From positions 1 through 35,833 of IMG/VR virus record IMGVR_UViG_3300045918_000033: a DNA stretch of 35,833 nt; one strand, written 5' to 3'. Under the pieces are notes generated by a model. The model was not told the origin of the DNA. It did not search any database and worked only from the letters and a program-made list of their open reading frames with translations. Within the stretch, counting starts at the first letter, position 1, and each line of letters begins with the position of its first letter. Both the position numbers and the translations under genes were made by a program. The DNA is from a virus. Of this stretch, positions 15,262-24,159 are shown one piece after another.

Positions 15262-15672
15262 ATGGCTGAAGTCGCAACCCTGAGTCTTAGCACTCTTTTA
15301 GTACCAAGCAAAGCAACTACTGTTGACTTTCCTGGTTACCCCGGTTTTGAAGTAGAACTATCATTTCTTTCACGTGAGGAACTAATTAAGATTCGTAAAA
15401 AAGCAACTACAATTAGTTTTAAGAAGCGTCAACCAGTTGAAGAACTAAATGACGAGCTATTTTTGAGCTTGTATTGCCAAGCTACAATTAAGGGCTGGAA
15501 AGGCCTAAAACTTGCTTATGTATCCCAACTTGCTCCTGTTGACCTAACAGGTAAGAACTTAGAAGATACTCTTGGGTTCTCTCAAGAAAATGCTTTATCA
15601 CTAATGAAGAGTTCAGGTGACTTCGATAGTTTCGTAAGTGAAACTGTTGCAGACCTACAAAATTTTCAGTAA
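15262..15672 (+). CDS. Tail assembly chaperone (gpG-like)
   Basis: This 136-residue protein is the short product of a G/G-T pair. It is placed between the tube and tape measure genes, the standard chaperone slot. It carries a SFLSREELIKIRKKATT helix (about residues 35-51) and an NDELFLSLYCQATIKGWKGLK segment (about 61-81) typical of this group. It binds tape measure during tail assembly and is absent from virions in relatives. AAGGA supports the start. The reading frame ends just after a slippery heptamer, so a fraction of ribosomes would make the longer G-T product. Confidence 0.8.
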   Translation: MAEVATLSLSTLLVPSKATTVDFPGYPGFEVELSFLSREELIKIRKKATTISFKKRQPVEELNDELFLSLYCQATIKGWKGLKLAYVSQLAPVDLTGKNLEDTLGFSQENALSLMKSSGDFDSFVSETVADLQNFQ

Positions 15673-16046
15673 GCCAGTGGCAGCTAGTTGAGAAGCAACT
15701 AGACTCATATTTTCAGAACTCAAGCGTAGCAATGACTAAAGAGCAGTACTTAGACATGTGTGAAGTTTTAGGTTCTGAACCTATAGAGGAAGAGATTCCT
15801 GTAGAGTTTAGCGACTTGCCTCTGGATATACAAGAAACCTACTGTATCTATGCTATGATGCAGGATATATGGGAACCAATGTCAGGCTCGTATATTGGTA
15901 AGAATTACTCGGGGCTTTCAGATATTTTAGATATTATGGAGGTCGATGATAAGCGCACTATGTTATTCTTAATTGAAGCAATAGATAGATTTAGGAAAAA
16001 ATCAATAGCGGCGCAACGAGCTAACAATGAAACCCCGCCCGCATAA
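15262..16046 (+). CDS. Tail assembly chaperone G-T fusion (via -1 frameshift)
   Basis: The G frame is read to codon TTT at 15664-15666, then -1 shifting continues from 15666 to the TAA at 16044-16046, giving about 261 residues. The T part contains WQLVEKQLDSYFQNSS, then TKEQYLDMCEVLGSEP and a DILDIMEVDDKRTML helix. An ATG at 15732 begins the same frame but lacks a good Shine-Dalgarno, so the T part is most likely made only as a fusion. G-T links tape measure to tube subunits in lambda. Confidence 0.8.
15660..15702 (+). promoter_or_regulatory. Programmed -1 frameshift site
   Basis: The heptamer A AAT TTT (15660-15666), in the G reading frame, fits the X XXY YYZ slippery pattern. After slipping, the -1 frame reads TCA GTA AGC and stays open through to 16046. 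A 7-bp hairpin (CTAGTTG 15684-15690, CAACTAG 15696-15702) lies 17 bases downstream and may stimulate pausing, though the distance is larger than usual. Confidence 0.8.
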
Positions 16047-16060
16047 GGTGGGGTTTTATT
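16030..16060 (+). terminator. Hairpin overlapping the end of the G-T frame
   Basis: AAACCCCGCC (16030-16039) pairs with GGTGGGGTTT (16047-16056), with one G-T pair and a 7-base loop, followed by TATTTT. The arms bracket the G-T stop codon. The tape measure gene starts 18 bases after the hairpin, so termination must be partial, or it acts as an attenuator. Confidence 0.65.
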
Positions 16061-16077
16061 TTAACTAAAGGAAAATA

Positions 16078-19000
16078 ATGTCTGATGATATAAAAATTGG
16101 CCTTAGTGTAGCTGATTCAGGTGGTTCCGTTAATAAACGTGCTGCTGAAGCTAAAGCACTACGTGAAGAACTAGATAAGGTTACTGCTTCTGCTAATGCT
16201 GCTAGTGCTGCATTAAAGCAAGCAGCCTCGGCTCAATCAGCGGGGAGTACCTATGCTATGGGAGGTTCTCGTACTAGCCAAAAAGCACCTAGTATAGTAA
16301 ATACTGATTCTGAAGGCGAAGAAACAGGATATCGTAGAGCTAGAGGAGTAGCTCAAGCAACAGGTGCAGGTGCTCGTGATTTTGCTAGAGAATCCCAAGG
16401 ACTGGGCGGACTAGTCCATCTGTATGCTACATTTGCAGCTAATATATTTGCGGTTGGCGCAGCTTACGAAATGCTTGATAAAACTTTTTCCGTATCTCGT
16501 ATGGAAAAAGCTACAGATATGCTATCTGGTAAGTTCGGGGTTAACCTAAAACAAGTATCTAATAACCTAGTAGAAGCAACAGGCCATGCTATTAGTTTTC
16601 AAGAGGCTATCCAGTTTACCAATATGGGTACCGCTGCTGGACTAACGGGTAAGCAAATTGAAAACCTAACCGTTATTGCCAAGGGTGCCGCAAATGCTCT
16701 TGGTCGTGATATGAGTGACTCTGTTAGACGTATTGTTCAAGGTACAGCTAAGCAAGAGCAGGAGATTCTAGACGAATTAGGCATCTTTGTTAAGGCTAAG
16801 GATGCTTATGCTGCGTATGCTAAAAAGATAGGTACTACAGCTAATGAGTTATCCGCTACTGAAAAAGTAAAAGCGTATGCGGAAGCTGTAGCATTATCAG
16901 GCGAGAAGTGGAAAGAGTTTGCAGCAATCGAAGACCCATTCTCGAAGTTTCTATCCGCCTCAAAAGAGGCGGGTATTGCCATACTTAAAAACATAGCAGA
17001 ACCTATTAGTAAAGTACTTGGAGTTTTAGCAGATAGTAAGGGCGCTATTGAAGCTTTAATGGTTTTAGTAGTAGCTAAGCTAGCTGGAATGGCTGTGCCA
17101 CACTTGGGAGATAAGTTAAAAAAGGCCTTTGCTGTAGACCCCACTGAAATTGCTTCATTTAATGAGTCTAAGGAAGTTAACCTTAAGAATATTGATAGGG
17201 ATATTCATACTCAAAAAAAGACTCTTAATACTGCTGAAGCTAGTTATGATAAGATTGGGTCACTACAGGATAACATATCTATAAATGGGTTTAATGCTAA
17301 ACGGCTCTCTGCGCGCCTTAATGCTGATGTAGGGGATATAGCTAGAATAGAGGGTACTGATAGTGTCAAAATTAAAGATGCCATACAAAAATCCATAGTT
17401 ACTTCTATAAAAACAGAAGATCAGCTAAATGACGCTATTAATAACAAACTTATTAATAAAACCTCCATTCTTGGTAAAATAGAGGTTAATGGTACTACAG
17501 TTAATAGACTAACTAAGGAAACTCTAGCGTATGCTGAGGCTACTAATAAGGCTTACCAATCCCAAGTACTTGAGCAAGAGAAATTGAAAGCATTAGAGGG
17601 TCATAGAATGTCTATATCTGAAGAAACGCATAAGCGTTCAGATATAAATAACCCCTCTAGAGCCTTTAATAAAGACTTAGTTACAGAGAAAGTTAACCTA
17701 ATTAACCAAGACCTAGGCTCTTCAGGTATTGGAACATGGGAAAAACTAGGTAATACTTTTAGAAACTTAGGTGGAATAGTATCAGAGGCCAAAGGTAACT
17801 TTACTAGTTTGGGGGGCATAGCCTTAAAAACTGGGGCAATTATCCAGATGGTAGGTGTGGCAAGTAGTTTAGCTATAAGAGGCTTACTAGCAGTATTAGG
17901 TCCACTAATGCTAGCTTGGACAGCTTGGGAACTAGTAGGGGCTCGGATAGCTGAATCTTTAGGGTTCTTTGGTAAGGAAGCCTCTGTAGCCTCAGATAGT
18001 GCTAAAATACTAAAAGAGGATGCGGATATACTTACGTCAGCCACTTTAGCCCTTAATAAGGCTGAAGAAGACGCTACTATGACTAAGAAGGGGCTAGCTA
18101 AATACTCCGAGGCGTATGCTTCTGCACTAAATCAGCAAGTAGATGCTACTAGAATGGCTATAAATAAGTCCATCGAGGAAGAGGCCTCCTTTAAAAATAG
18201 GGGCATAGTATACTCTATATGGCGAGCAGCCGTGGCCCAGCTAACCCTAGTATTCAATAAATTGGGCGAAGCTATTAGTTTTGTAGGAGAAGTCGTATCC
18301 TCTAAGTTCTCTAACATAGGCGAGGGTATTAGTACTGCACTATTTAGAGCTAATATTATAATAGATAATAGCCTTCATAAGTTAGGAAGACTAGGAGATA
18401 TCATCCTTAGTATACTTAATGGTGTTCGAGACCTAGGCTCTTTAAGCTCGGACGCCCCTGTTGATAAGAAGGAGGGTAACCTAGATAAAGCTCGTAGACT
18501 CATAGGAGTTACAGACTCAGGTGAATCTCAGGCTAAAATACTATCTAACGAAATAGCTAGCTTACAGGCTATTATAGATGCTAAAGACTCCACAAAAGGT
18601 TTAAAAGCCTACGCGGAGTCCGCGAAGCTGAGTGTACAGAGCAACCTAGCGCTTGTACGCAAGGAGATGGATGCTGCCGCAAAGGGAATAACCTTATCTA
18701 CCTCTACTGATATTCTAAAGTTAGCTCAAGTAGGACACACTACTGCTTTAGCGGTACTAGAGAAGGGGAAGAAAGAATCCGCTGATCTAGCAAGAATAAG
18801 GGAGAAGGATTCACAAGACCCTACAGAAGCTAACTCTAAAGAGTTAGCTATGCGTGAAAAGCTAGCTAAAGGGTTCGAGAGTCTATACCACTTAAGGGTG
18901 TCTAACGAAGAAAAACTACAAGGGTACGCTAGTAGTAATTTAATATCTCAAGAGTTCTCTAAAAAGGCTAAGGTAATAGAGGCGCAGTTTGCTAAGGAGG

Positions 19001-20973
19001 CTTTAACAGCAAAAGGAGACGAACTAGAACTAGCTAAATTACTTAGGGTAGAAAAGCTATCTGAGCTAAAAATACAACAAGCAATTATAGAAGCTACCCA
19101 GCAGTCAAAGAAAGCAGCAATGGATGCCGCAGAGGGTATCCGTAACAAAAAGCTTGCAGTTAGCTCCTCTGGGTTAGATATAGCCTTAGGAAATACTACA
19201 CAGATTGAGCATACTAAACTAGTAAATGAGGAGAAACGTCTAGAACTAACTAGAAAGAGAGCAACAGCAGAGGCTCTAGTGGTATCTTTTAGTAAGTCTG
19301 GTATACTGAGTACAGAAGCGTCTAATAAGCTACTAGAAGCGGATCTAGCCCTTAATATCTTTGACTTAGAAGTACAGAAGGCTGAGGTCCTACGAGACCA
19401 AGTATCTACACGTAATAAGCTCACTAACCAAGCTTTCCTATACTCTGAGTATATGAAAAAGGCTATTGAAGAAGGTGCTACACTTGCTGACTTCACCTCT
19501 TCAGAAGTCAAGGGTGAAGAACTAGTTCTTCAAAAGATGAATCAGCAGTTAGTAACACTGAATACTCTATCTGGAACTGAAAAAGTGTCATTTGCCGAAA
19601 AACTTAAGTTAGAGACTGATCTAGCACTTAAAGATGCTCAGAAACTAGAACGTAAGCGTGTATTACGTAATCTAGAGCAGGAAATAGATAAAATCGGTAC
19701 TACTAAGCTAACTAAAGATCGAGTAATGCCCGTACTAGCAGACGAATCATTCGCCAGATTTGAAGACTTCCGCAATAAAATGCGAGGCGTCATAACAGGC
19801 ACCTTTGATGCAGTTTACAAAGGTATGGATGGTGTGATTGACTCTCTAACTACTAAACTAATGAAGCGTCAACGTATTGACGGAAGAGCCTTAATACGCG
19901 ATTTCGGCAATGCAATGGCCGAAGAGTTTAGGCAAATGGCTGCGGATCGTATGAAGTTATCTCTTCGTACTATGATTACTAACTCTCTAGGAGGTCCTGC
20001 AGCTGATAAAGCTAGGGAAGATAAGCGAGCTGAGGATATAAAGCTTGGAGGTCTTGATCTTAAGAGTATTATAGCAAAAACTGCAGGAGATACCTCCGCT
20101 AAAGCCAAGGAGGGGGCTCTAGGTACAGAGGCTACTACAGATGCGGGTAAAAAGGCTATAGAGGCTGCACGTAAGGGAACAGCTGATGCAGTTAATAGCC
20201 TAACAGACGCCCAGTTAAGTGTATCACTACTAGATAGGATTGCTAAGGCTACAGAAACTACAGCTTCTAGAACTTTAGACCCATCAATTCCTAAGCCAGC
20301 AGCCGTACAAGCAGTTGATAATGCTAGTGCCGTCCAAGTTAATAAAGCAATAGGTCAAGTATCTAAGGATGCTGCAATAGCACCTGGAGTGCTGCCTAGT
20401 ACTGTAGGAACTGGATGGATGGATGCAGGTTCTACTAAGAATAGTATAGGTAACGCAGGTATTGGTGCACTATCAGGACTTTTAATGAGTAAACTAATGG
20501 GCGGTAATAATAAACTTGCTCCTTGGATTTCTGCTATAGGAGGAGGGCTTCTAGGGGGTTTAGGGAACCAACAAGGCGGTATAATGGGAGTCATAGGAAA
20601 GCTATTTGGATTTGAGAATGGTGGGATTATGTCTTCGATGGGCTCTCTACCTCTGAATAAGTATGCTAATGGAGGTATAGCCGCAACACCACAATTAGCC
20701 TTATTTGGGGAGGGTAGAATGAATGAAGCATTTGTTCCATTACCTGATGGTCGTAGCATTCCTGTTAGTATGAAGAGCCCAATAGGTGCAGGTAATAATG
20801 TATCTAATCAGGCGAACCAAGTAACAGTTCATGTTAATCCTACTACAGGAACTTCTAGTACTAATGCTTCCGGTAATGACCCAACTATGATGCAACAGCT
20901 GGGCGCAAGTATAGGTGCAAAAATTCGTGAAGAATTGATGTTCCAAAAACGTCCTGGTGGACTTCTCTACTAG
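16078..20973 (+). CDS. Tail tape measure protein (gpH-like)
   Basis: At 1631 residues, this is by far the largest gene; it sets tail length and in relatives helps DNA entry. It has long Lys/Glu/Ala-rich helical stretches, hydrophobic segments at about 295-341 and 578-631, and a C-terminal region from about 1231 with FDAVYKGMDGVIDSL and MAEEFRQMAADRMKLSLRT, as in lambda-type tape measures. The end is glycine-rich, with FENGGIMSSMG, YANGGIA and LALFGEGRMNEAFVPLPDGR. No lysozyme or peptidase domain is visible. By the lambda rule of about 0.15 nm per residue, the tail would be near 240 nm. AAAGGA precedes the ATG. Confidence 0.95.
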   Translation: MSDDIKIGLSVADSGGSVNKRAAEAKALREELDKVTASANAASAALKQAASAQSAGSTYAMGGSRTSQKAPSIVNTDSEGEETGYRRARGVAQATGAGARDFARESQGLGGLVHLYATFAANIFAVGAAYEMLDKTFSVSRMEKATDMLSGKFGVNLKQVSNNLVEATGHAISFQEAIQFTNMGTAAGLTGKQIENLTVIAKGAANALGRDMSDSVRRIVQGTAKQEQEILDELGIFVKAKDAYAAYAKKIGTTANELSATEKVKAYAEAVALSGEKWKEFAAIEDPFSKFLSASKEAGIAILKNIAEPISKVLGVLADSKGAIEALMVLVVAKLAGMAVPHLGDKLKKAFAVDPTEIASFNESKEVNLKNIDRDIHTQKKTLNTAEASYDKIGSLQDNISINGFNAKRLSARLNADVGDIARIEGTDSVKIKDAIQKSIVTSIKTEDQLNDAINNKLINKTSILGKIEVNGTTVNRLTKETLAYAEATNKAYQSQVLEQEKLKALEGHRMSISEETHKRSDINNPSRAFNKDLVTEKVNLINQDLGSSGIGTWEKLGNTFRNLGGIVSEAKGNFTSLGGIALKTGAIIQMVGVASSLAIRGLLAVLGPLMLAWTAWELVGARIAESLGFFGKEASVASDSAKILKEDADILTSATLALNKAEEDATMTKKGLAKYSEAYASALNQQVDATRMAINKSIEEEASFKNRGIVYSIWRAAVAQLTLVFNKLGEAISFVGEVVSSKFSNIGEGISTALFRANIIIDNSLHKLGRLGDIILSILNGVRDLGSLSSDAPVDKKEGNLDKARRLIGVTDSGESQAKILSNEIASLQAIIDAKDSTKGLKAYAESAKLSVQSNLALVRKEMDAAAKGITLSTSTDILKLAQVGHTTALAVLEKGKKESADLARIREKDSQDPTEANSKELAMREKLAKGFESLYHLRVSNEEKLQGYASSNLISQEFSKKAKVIEAQFAKEALTAKGDELELAKLLRVEKLSELKIQQAIIEATQQSKKAAMDAAEGIRNKKLAVSSSGLDIALGNTTQIEHTKLVNEEKRLELTRKRATAEALVVSFSKSGILSTEASNKLLEADLALNIFDLEVQKAEVLRDQVSTRNKLTNQAFLYSEYMKKAIEEGATLADFTSSEVKGEELVLQKMNQQLVTLNTLSGTEKVSFAEKLKLETDLALKDAQKLERKRVLRNLEQEIDKIGTTKLTKDRVMPVLADESFARFEDFRNKMRGVITGTFDAVYKGMDGVIDSLTTKLMKRQRIDGRALIRDFGNAMAEEFRQMAADRMKLSLRTMITNSLGGPAADKAREDKRAEDIKLGGLDLKSIIAKTAGDTSAKAKEGALGTEATTDAGKKAIEAARKGTADAVNSLTDAQLSVSLLDRIAKATETTASRTLDPSIPKPAAVQAVDNASAVQVNKAIGQVSKDAAIAPGVLPSTVGTGWMDAGSTKNSIGNAGIGALSGLLMSKLMGGNNKLAPWISAIGGGLLGGLGNQQGGIMGVIGKLFGFENGGIMSSMGSLPLNKYANGGIAATPQLALFGEGRMNEAFVPLPDGRSIPVSMKSPIGAGNNVSNQANQVTVHVNPTTGTSSTNASGNDPTMMQQLGASIGAKIREELMFQKRPGGLLY

Positions 20974-20984
20974 GTTGTAGTATC

Positions 20985-21008
20985 GAGTAGCTCGGCAACG
21001 GGCTACTC
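20985..21008 (+). repeat. Hairpin with GNRA tetraloop between tape measure and M
   Basis: GAGTAGCTCG (20985-20994), loop GCAA, CGGGCTACTC (20999-21008): a 10-bp stem with one G-T pair. No T-run follows, so it is probably an RNA processing or stability structure, not a terminator. Confidence 0.65.
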
Positions 21009-21042
21009 CTTAGTACACTAACAATAATAAAGGATAATAAAT

Positions 21043-21405
21043 ATGGCCGCAGTATTTACATGGGTTCCCTCACTAAACTTCCGTAAACAAGTGAAAGCTC
21101 GTAATATTATAGCACAGTTCGGGGAAGGATACGCTCAGCGTACTGCCGAAGGAATTAATACACAAACTAATTCATGGTCCCTTAGTTTTGTAAATCAACC
21201 AATTGACATAGCCAATGCAATTGAGGACTTTCTTAGTACAGCTGGAACTGGTATTGCTACAAATGCGGGTAATGTGTACTTCTTATGGACACCCCCTAAT
21301 AGTAGCGTACAGTACAAGGTTATATGTGATACATGGGATATTGAGGATACTTCTCATATATCCCGTACAATAACTACTACGTTTAATAGGGTATTTGACC
21401 TATAA
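21043..21405 (+). CDS. Minor tail protein M-like
   Basis: This 120-residue protein starts the tail-tip module. It shows the gpM-family pattern: TWVPSLNFRKQVKARNIIAQFGEGYAQRTAEG split over residues 6-37, a central WSLSFVNQP strand, an AIEDFLSTAG helix, and a C-terminal ISRTITTTFNRVFDL. It is close to lambda gpM in length. In relatives it sits at the junction of tube and tip. AAAGGAT lies before the ATG. Confidence 0.85.
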   Translation: MAAVFTWVPSLNFRKQVKARNIIAQFGEGYAQRTAEGINTQTNSWSLSFVNQPIDIANAIEDFLSTAGTGIATNAGNVYFLWTPPNSSVQYKVICDTWDIEDTSHISRTITTTFNRVFDL

Positions 21406-21415
21406 AATTTTATAC

Positions 21416-21444
21416 TTGACTTTTTCTTTTGAGCTTGCTATACT
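21416..21444 (+). promoter_or_regulatory. Promoter for the L-K-I-J tip genes
   Basis: TTGACT (21416-21421), 17-base spacer, TATACT (21439-21444). Its upstream flank is identical over 16 bases to the terL promoter (ATTTTATACTTGACTT). It would drive the tip and fibre genes, giving them supply independent of the capsid promoter. Confidence 0.8.
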
Positions 21445-21472
21445 AGTTCAAATAATCTATTGGTAGTAATAT

Positions 21473-23461
21473 ATGGAAGCCCATAAAAATATATCAGGTG
21501 AGGGAGGAGTAGTAACACCTCAACTACCCTACTATAACCCCCTTACAGTAGGCTATCTGTCTATAAGTACAAGTATAGATACTAACCCTAATCCTAACCC
21601 CGCAATTATACCTGGTAGTACTAATACTCAAGTAAATCCTATAATTAAGGGTGTGTACCAGTCTTTAAACCCTGGTGCTATTGTAGAACTATTCGAACTA
21701 GATACTTCATCTATAGAACCAGCTACTCCAAATGTATATAGATTCCACTCAGGAGTATCTTTAGCTAATACAGAAGTAGTATGGCAGGGTAGAACTTACT
21801 TTAGATACCCGATAGAAAGCTCAGGATACGAGTGGACAGGTAAGGGTCAGTTACCCAGACCTACTTTAAAAGTAGCCAATATTAGCGGATTAGTAAGTGC
21901 TATGAACCGAACTAAGCAAGATTTAGTAGGTGCAAAGATTACTCGTAGGCAAACTTTTTATAAGTATATGGATGAAGTAAATCATTATACTGGTATTAGT
22001 TTAACAAAAATGCCATGGCAAGTAGCAGTAACTATTAGTACAGTATCAGCCTCGCAGGATACAACAGTAGCTACTAATACGATGTTAAGTAGTTTCCCAA
22101 TTAGTAGTACTGATTCTAGTTATTGGGAAACTTTAGTAACTATGGTAGGCTCTGGTATTTATTTAGGTATAGCGTACTCTGGTAATTCTCTTAAGTATGG
22201 AACTACTGGGTACTTAGGTGTAGATACCTTATCCTGGGGGGCCTTATCTTCTGGAACTTTTTGGTATAACGGAGTATCTAGTACACTAGGCTTTACATTT
22301 ACTACGGGGGATACTGTTGGAATACTATATACCCCCAGTACTAATAGCTTAACTTTTTACTTAAATGGTGTACTAGCTAGTGTAAAGACCCTAAATGCGC
22401 CATCCTCTATACAGCGAGCATACCCTGCTATTACTACCTCCACCTCTAGTGCATGTAAAATCGAGTGGGATGCTACTAAAGTTACGTATCCAATAAATCA
22501 TAGTATGTATATGTATAAAATACCTAAACAGGGTGGATTTTATACTAATAACTCCGACAACCTAAGCGCAGCAGACGCACTAATCCCCAAAACTATTAGT
22601 GATTCCACTATAACTCGGGGAACCGGTGCAAGTAGCTGGCTATCTAGGTCTATAGGACCTAAGTTATTTAAAGGTAAGTATTACGTAGAAGTTAGCCTAA
22701 CTGTAGGAGCTAATATGATGGTAGGTATTGCTAATAACCTACTAACTACTGATGCCTCTACGCATTTAAATACTAATGTATGGGTATACGATTTATATAA
22801 CGCAGCTATATATGCTAATGGTGTACCTACTAGTGCAGGGCCCGCAGCTACTTTGGGAGCTAATATAGGCATCGCTATAGATATAGACTTACGTACTATT
22901 AGTTACTATATAAATAGCAGTACTATACCATCAAAAGTGCAAACTTTTATTTTACCAGTAAATGGGTATGTATATCCTATTGTTTCTTGGTTTGATGCCG
23001 CTACATCTATCAAAATAAGATATGGATCAGCGTTTATAGATAATGCCTTTATTAATACTCCGCCTCCAGGTCACCAACCACTGCCTGCTGTTTCTAATCA
23101 AAATATATCTACAGATGTAACTGTAGCCTTGGATGATGAGGTATACTTCATTAATCGTAAAATTAATGAAAATAGGGTACAAGTAGACTACGAGCTATCC
23201 TCATCTTTAGATGTACAAGGTATTAAATTACCCCGCAGACAGGTACTACAGAATATCTGTGCCTGGGCCTATAAAGGTGCAGAGTGCGGGTATACTGGAC
23301 CTGCTGTAGCAGATAACCTAGACCAACCTATTTTTTCACCTGCTACTACTTCTAGTAATAACTTACCAGATAGCTGCAGTAAAACATTAGATGGATGTAA
23401 AATGAGATTTAATGGGCTAATTTTACCATATGGCGGCTTCCCAGGTAGTTCATTAATATGA
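21473..23461 (+). CDS. Minor tail protein L-like with inserted SPRY-type domains
   Basis: At 662 residues, this is almost three times lambda gpL (232). The N-terminal part matches gpL (WQGRTYFRYPIESSGYEWTG, LPRPTLKVANISGLV, DLVGAKITRRQTFYKYMDEV up to about 168). The C-terminal part matches again from about 560, with CAWAYKGAECGYTGPAVAD. Four cysteines, 596, 605, 635 and 642, repeat the 9- and 7-residue spacings of the lambda Fe-S cluster ligands. Between them, about 370 residues form two SPRY-like beta sandwiches (about 175-335 and 355-535; KGKYYVEVSL marks the second). The first 60 residues are an added, Pro/Asn-rich extension. Start support is weak. It ends ATGA with the K gene. Confidence 0.85.
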   Translation: MEAHKNISGEGGVVTPQLPYYNPLTVGYLSISTSIDTNPNPNPAIIPGSTNTQVNPIIKGVYQSLNPGAIVELFELDTSSIEPATPNVYRFHSGVSLANTEVVWQGRTYFRYPIESSGYEWTGKGQLPRPTLKVANISGLVSAMNRTKQDLVGAKITRRQTFYKYMDEVNHYTGISLTKMPWQVAVTISTVSASQDTTVATNTMLSSFPISSTDSSYWETLVTMVGSGIYLGIAYSGNSLKYGTTGYLGVDTLSWGALSSGTFWYNGVSSTLGFTFTTGDTVGILYTPSTNSLTFYLNGVLASVKTLNAPSSIQRAYPAITTSTSSACKIEWDATKVTYPINHSMYMYKIPKQGGFYTNNSDNLSAADALIPKTISDSTITRGTGASSWLSRSIGPKLFKGKYYVEVSLTVGANMMVGIANNLLTTDASTHLNTNVWVYDLYNAAIYANGVPTSAGPAATLGANIGIAIDIDLRTISYYINSSTIPSKVQTFILPVNGYVYPIVSWFDAATSIKIRYGSAFIDNAFINTPPPGHQPLPAVSNQNISTDVTVALDDEVYFINRKINENRVQVDYELSSSLDVQGIKLPRRQVLQNICAWAYKGAECGYTGPAVADNLDQPIFSPATTSSNNLPDSCSKTLDGCKMRFNGLILPYGGFPGSSLI

Positions 23462-24159
23462 TAAGTACTAAGGAGTACTTAAAAGTTTTAGCGCATGCTA
23501 AGGCTGAATACCCAAAAGAATCTTGTGGTGTTATAGTTAGTACAGGAGAGTATATTCCTTGTACTAATATAGCAGGTTCTGATAGCGAATTTATTATAAG
23601 TTATGAGGAACTAGACAGCTTAGGGAAAGAGATACTGAAGTATATACACTCACACCCTACTACAGCTCCCATACCCTCTGAAGCTGATAAGCAAGGTATG
23701 CAGGCTACTGGTGTACCTTGGGGCATAATTAGTCCTAATACAGGAGACTACTTTGAGTATTTACCAGATAATACTATACCTCCTCTAATTGGTAGAGAGT
23801 TTAAGTTTGGGTCTATGGATTGTTACTCAATAGTACGTGATTACTATAAGTTAACGTATAATATAGACTTAATAAATCCTACTAGAGAAGATAGCTTCTG
23901 GGAACTTGGTAAGTCTTACTATATAGACTACTATGAAGCTGCAGGATTTATAAAAGTTATAGACTTAAAAATTGGTGACGTTATATTAATGACAATTGGC
24001 GCAAGTATCCCAAATCATGCAGCCGTGTACTTGGGAGACGAGCGTATGATACACCATATACAAAATAGGTTATCTAGTGAAGATATATACTCAGGGTACT
24101 GGGTTAAACGTACTGTAGGGTACTATAGGCATAAGGATACTATTAATGAAAAAAGTTAA
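23458..24159 (+). CDS. Tail tip peptidase K-like (JAMM plus NlpC/P60)
   Basis: This 233-residue protein combines two domains as in lambda gpK. The N-terminal JAMM/MPN metallopeptidase has Glu21, His64-Ser-His66-Pro, Ser74 and Asp77. The C-terminal NlpC/P60 domain has Cys122 (SMDCYSIVRDYY), His187 (IPNHAAVYLGD) and a His pair further on. NlpC/P60 enzymes cut peptidoglycan peptides, which suits penetration of the cell wall. The start overlaps the L stop (ATGA), so the two are coupled. All key catalytic residues are present. Confidence 0.9.
   Translation: MISTKEYLKVLAHAKAEYPKESCGVIVSTGEYIPCTNIAGSDSEFIISYEELDSLGKEILKYIHSHPTTAPIPSEADKQGMQATGVPWGIISPNTGDYFEYLPDNTIPPLIGREFKFGSMDCYSIVRDYYKLTYNIDLINPTREDSFWELGKSYYIDYYEAAGFIKVIDLKIGDVILMTIGASIPNHAAVYLGDERMIHHIQNRLSSEDIYSGYWVKRTVGYYRHKDTINEKS

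Noticed and set aside
15732-16046. Independent T gene starting at 15732
   Set aside because: No clear Shine-Dalgarno; the frame is open back to the slippery heptamer, so it is better read as the T part of a frameshift product.
18948-19511. 187-codon minus-strand frame in the tape measure gene
   Set aside because: It is antisense to a long helical coding region and Ser/Leu-rich without domain features; no promoter or start signal.
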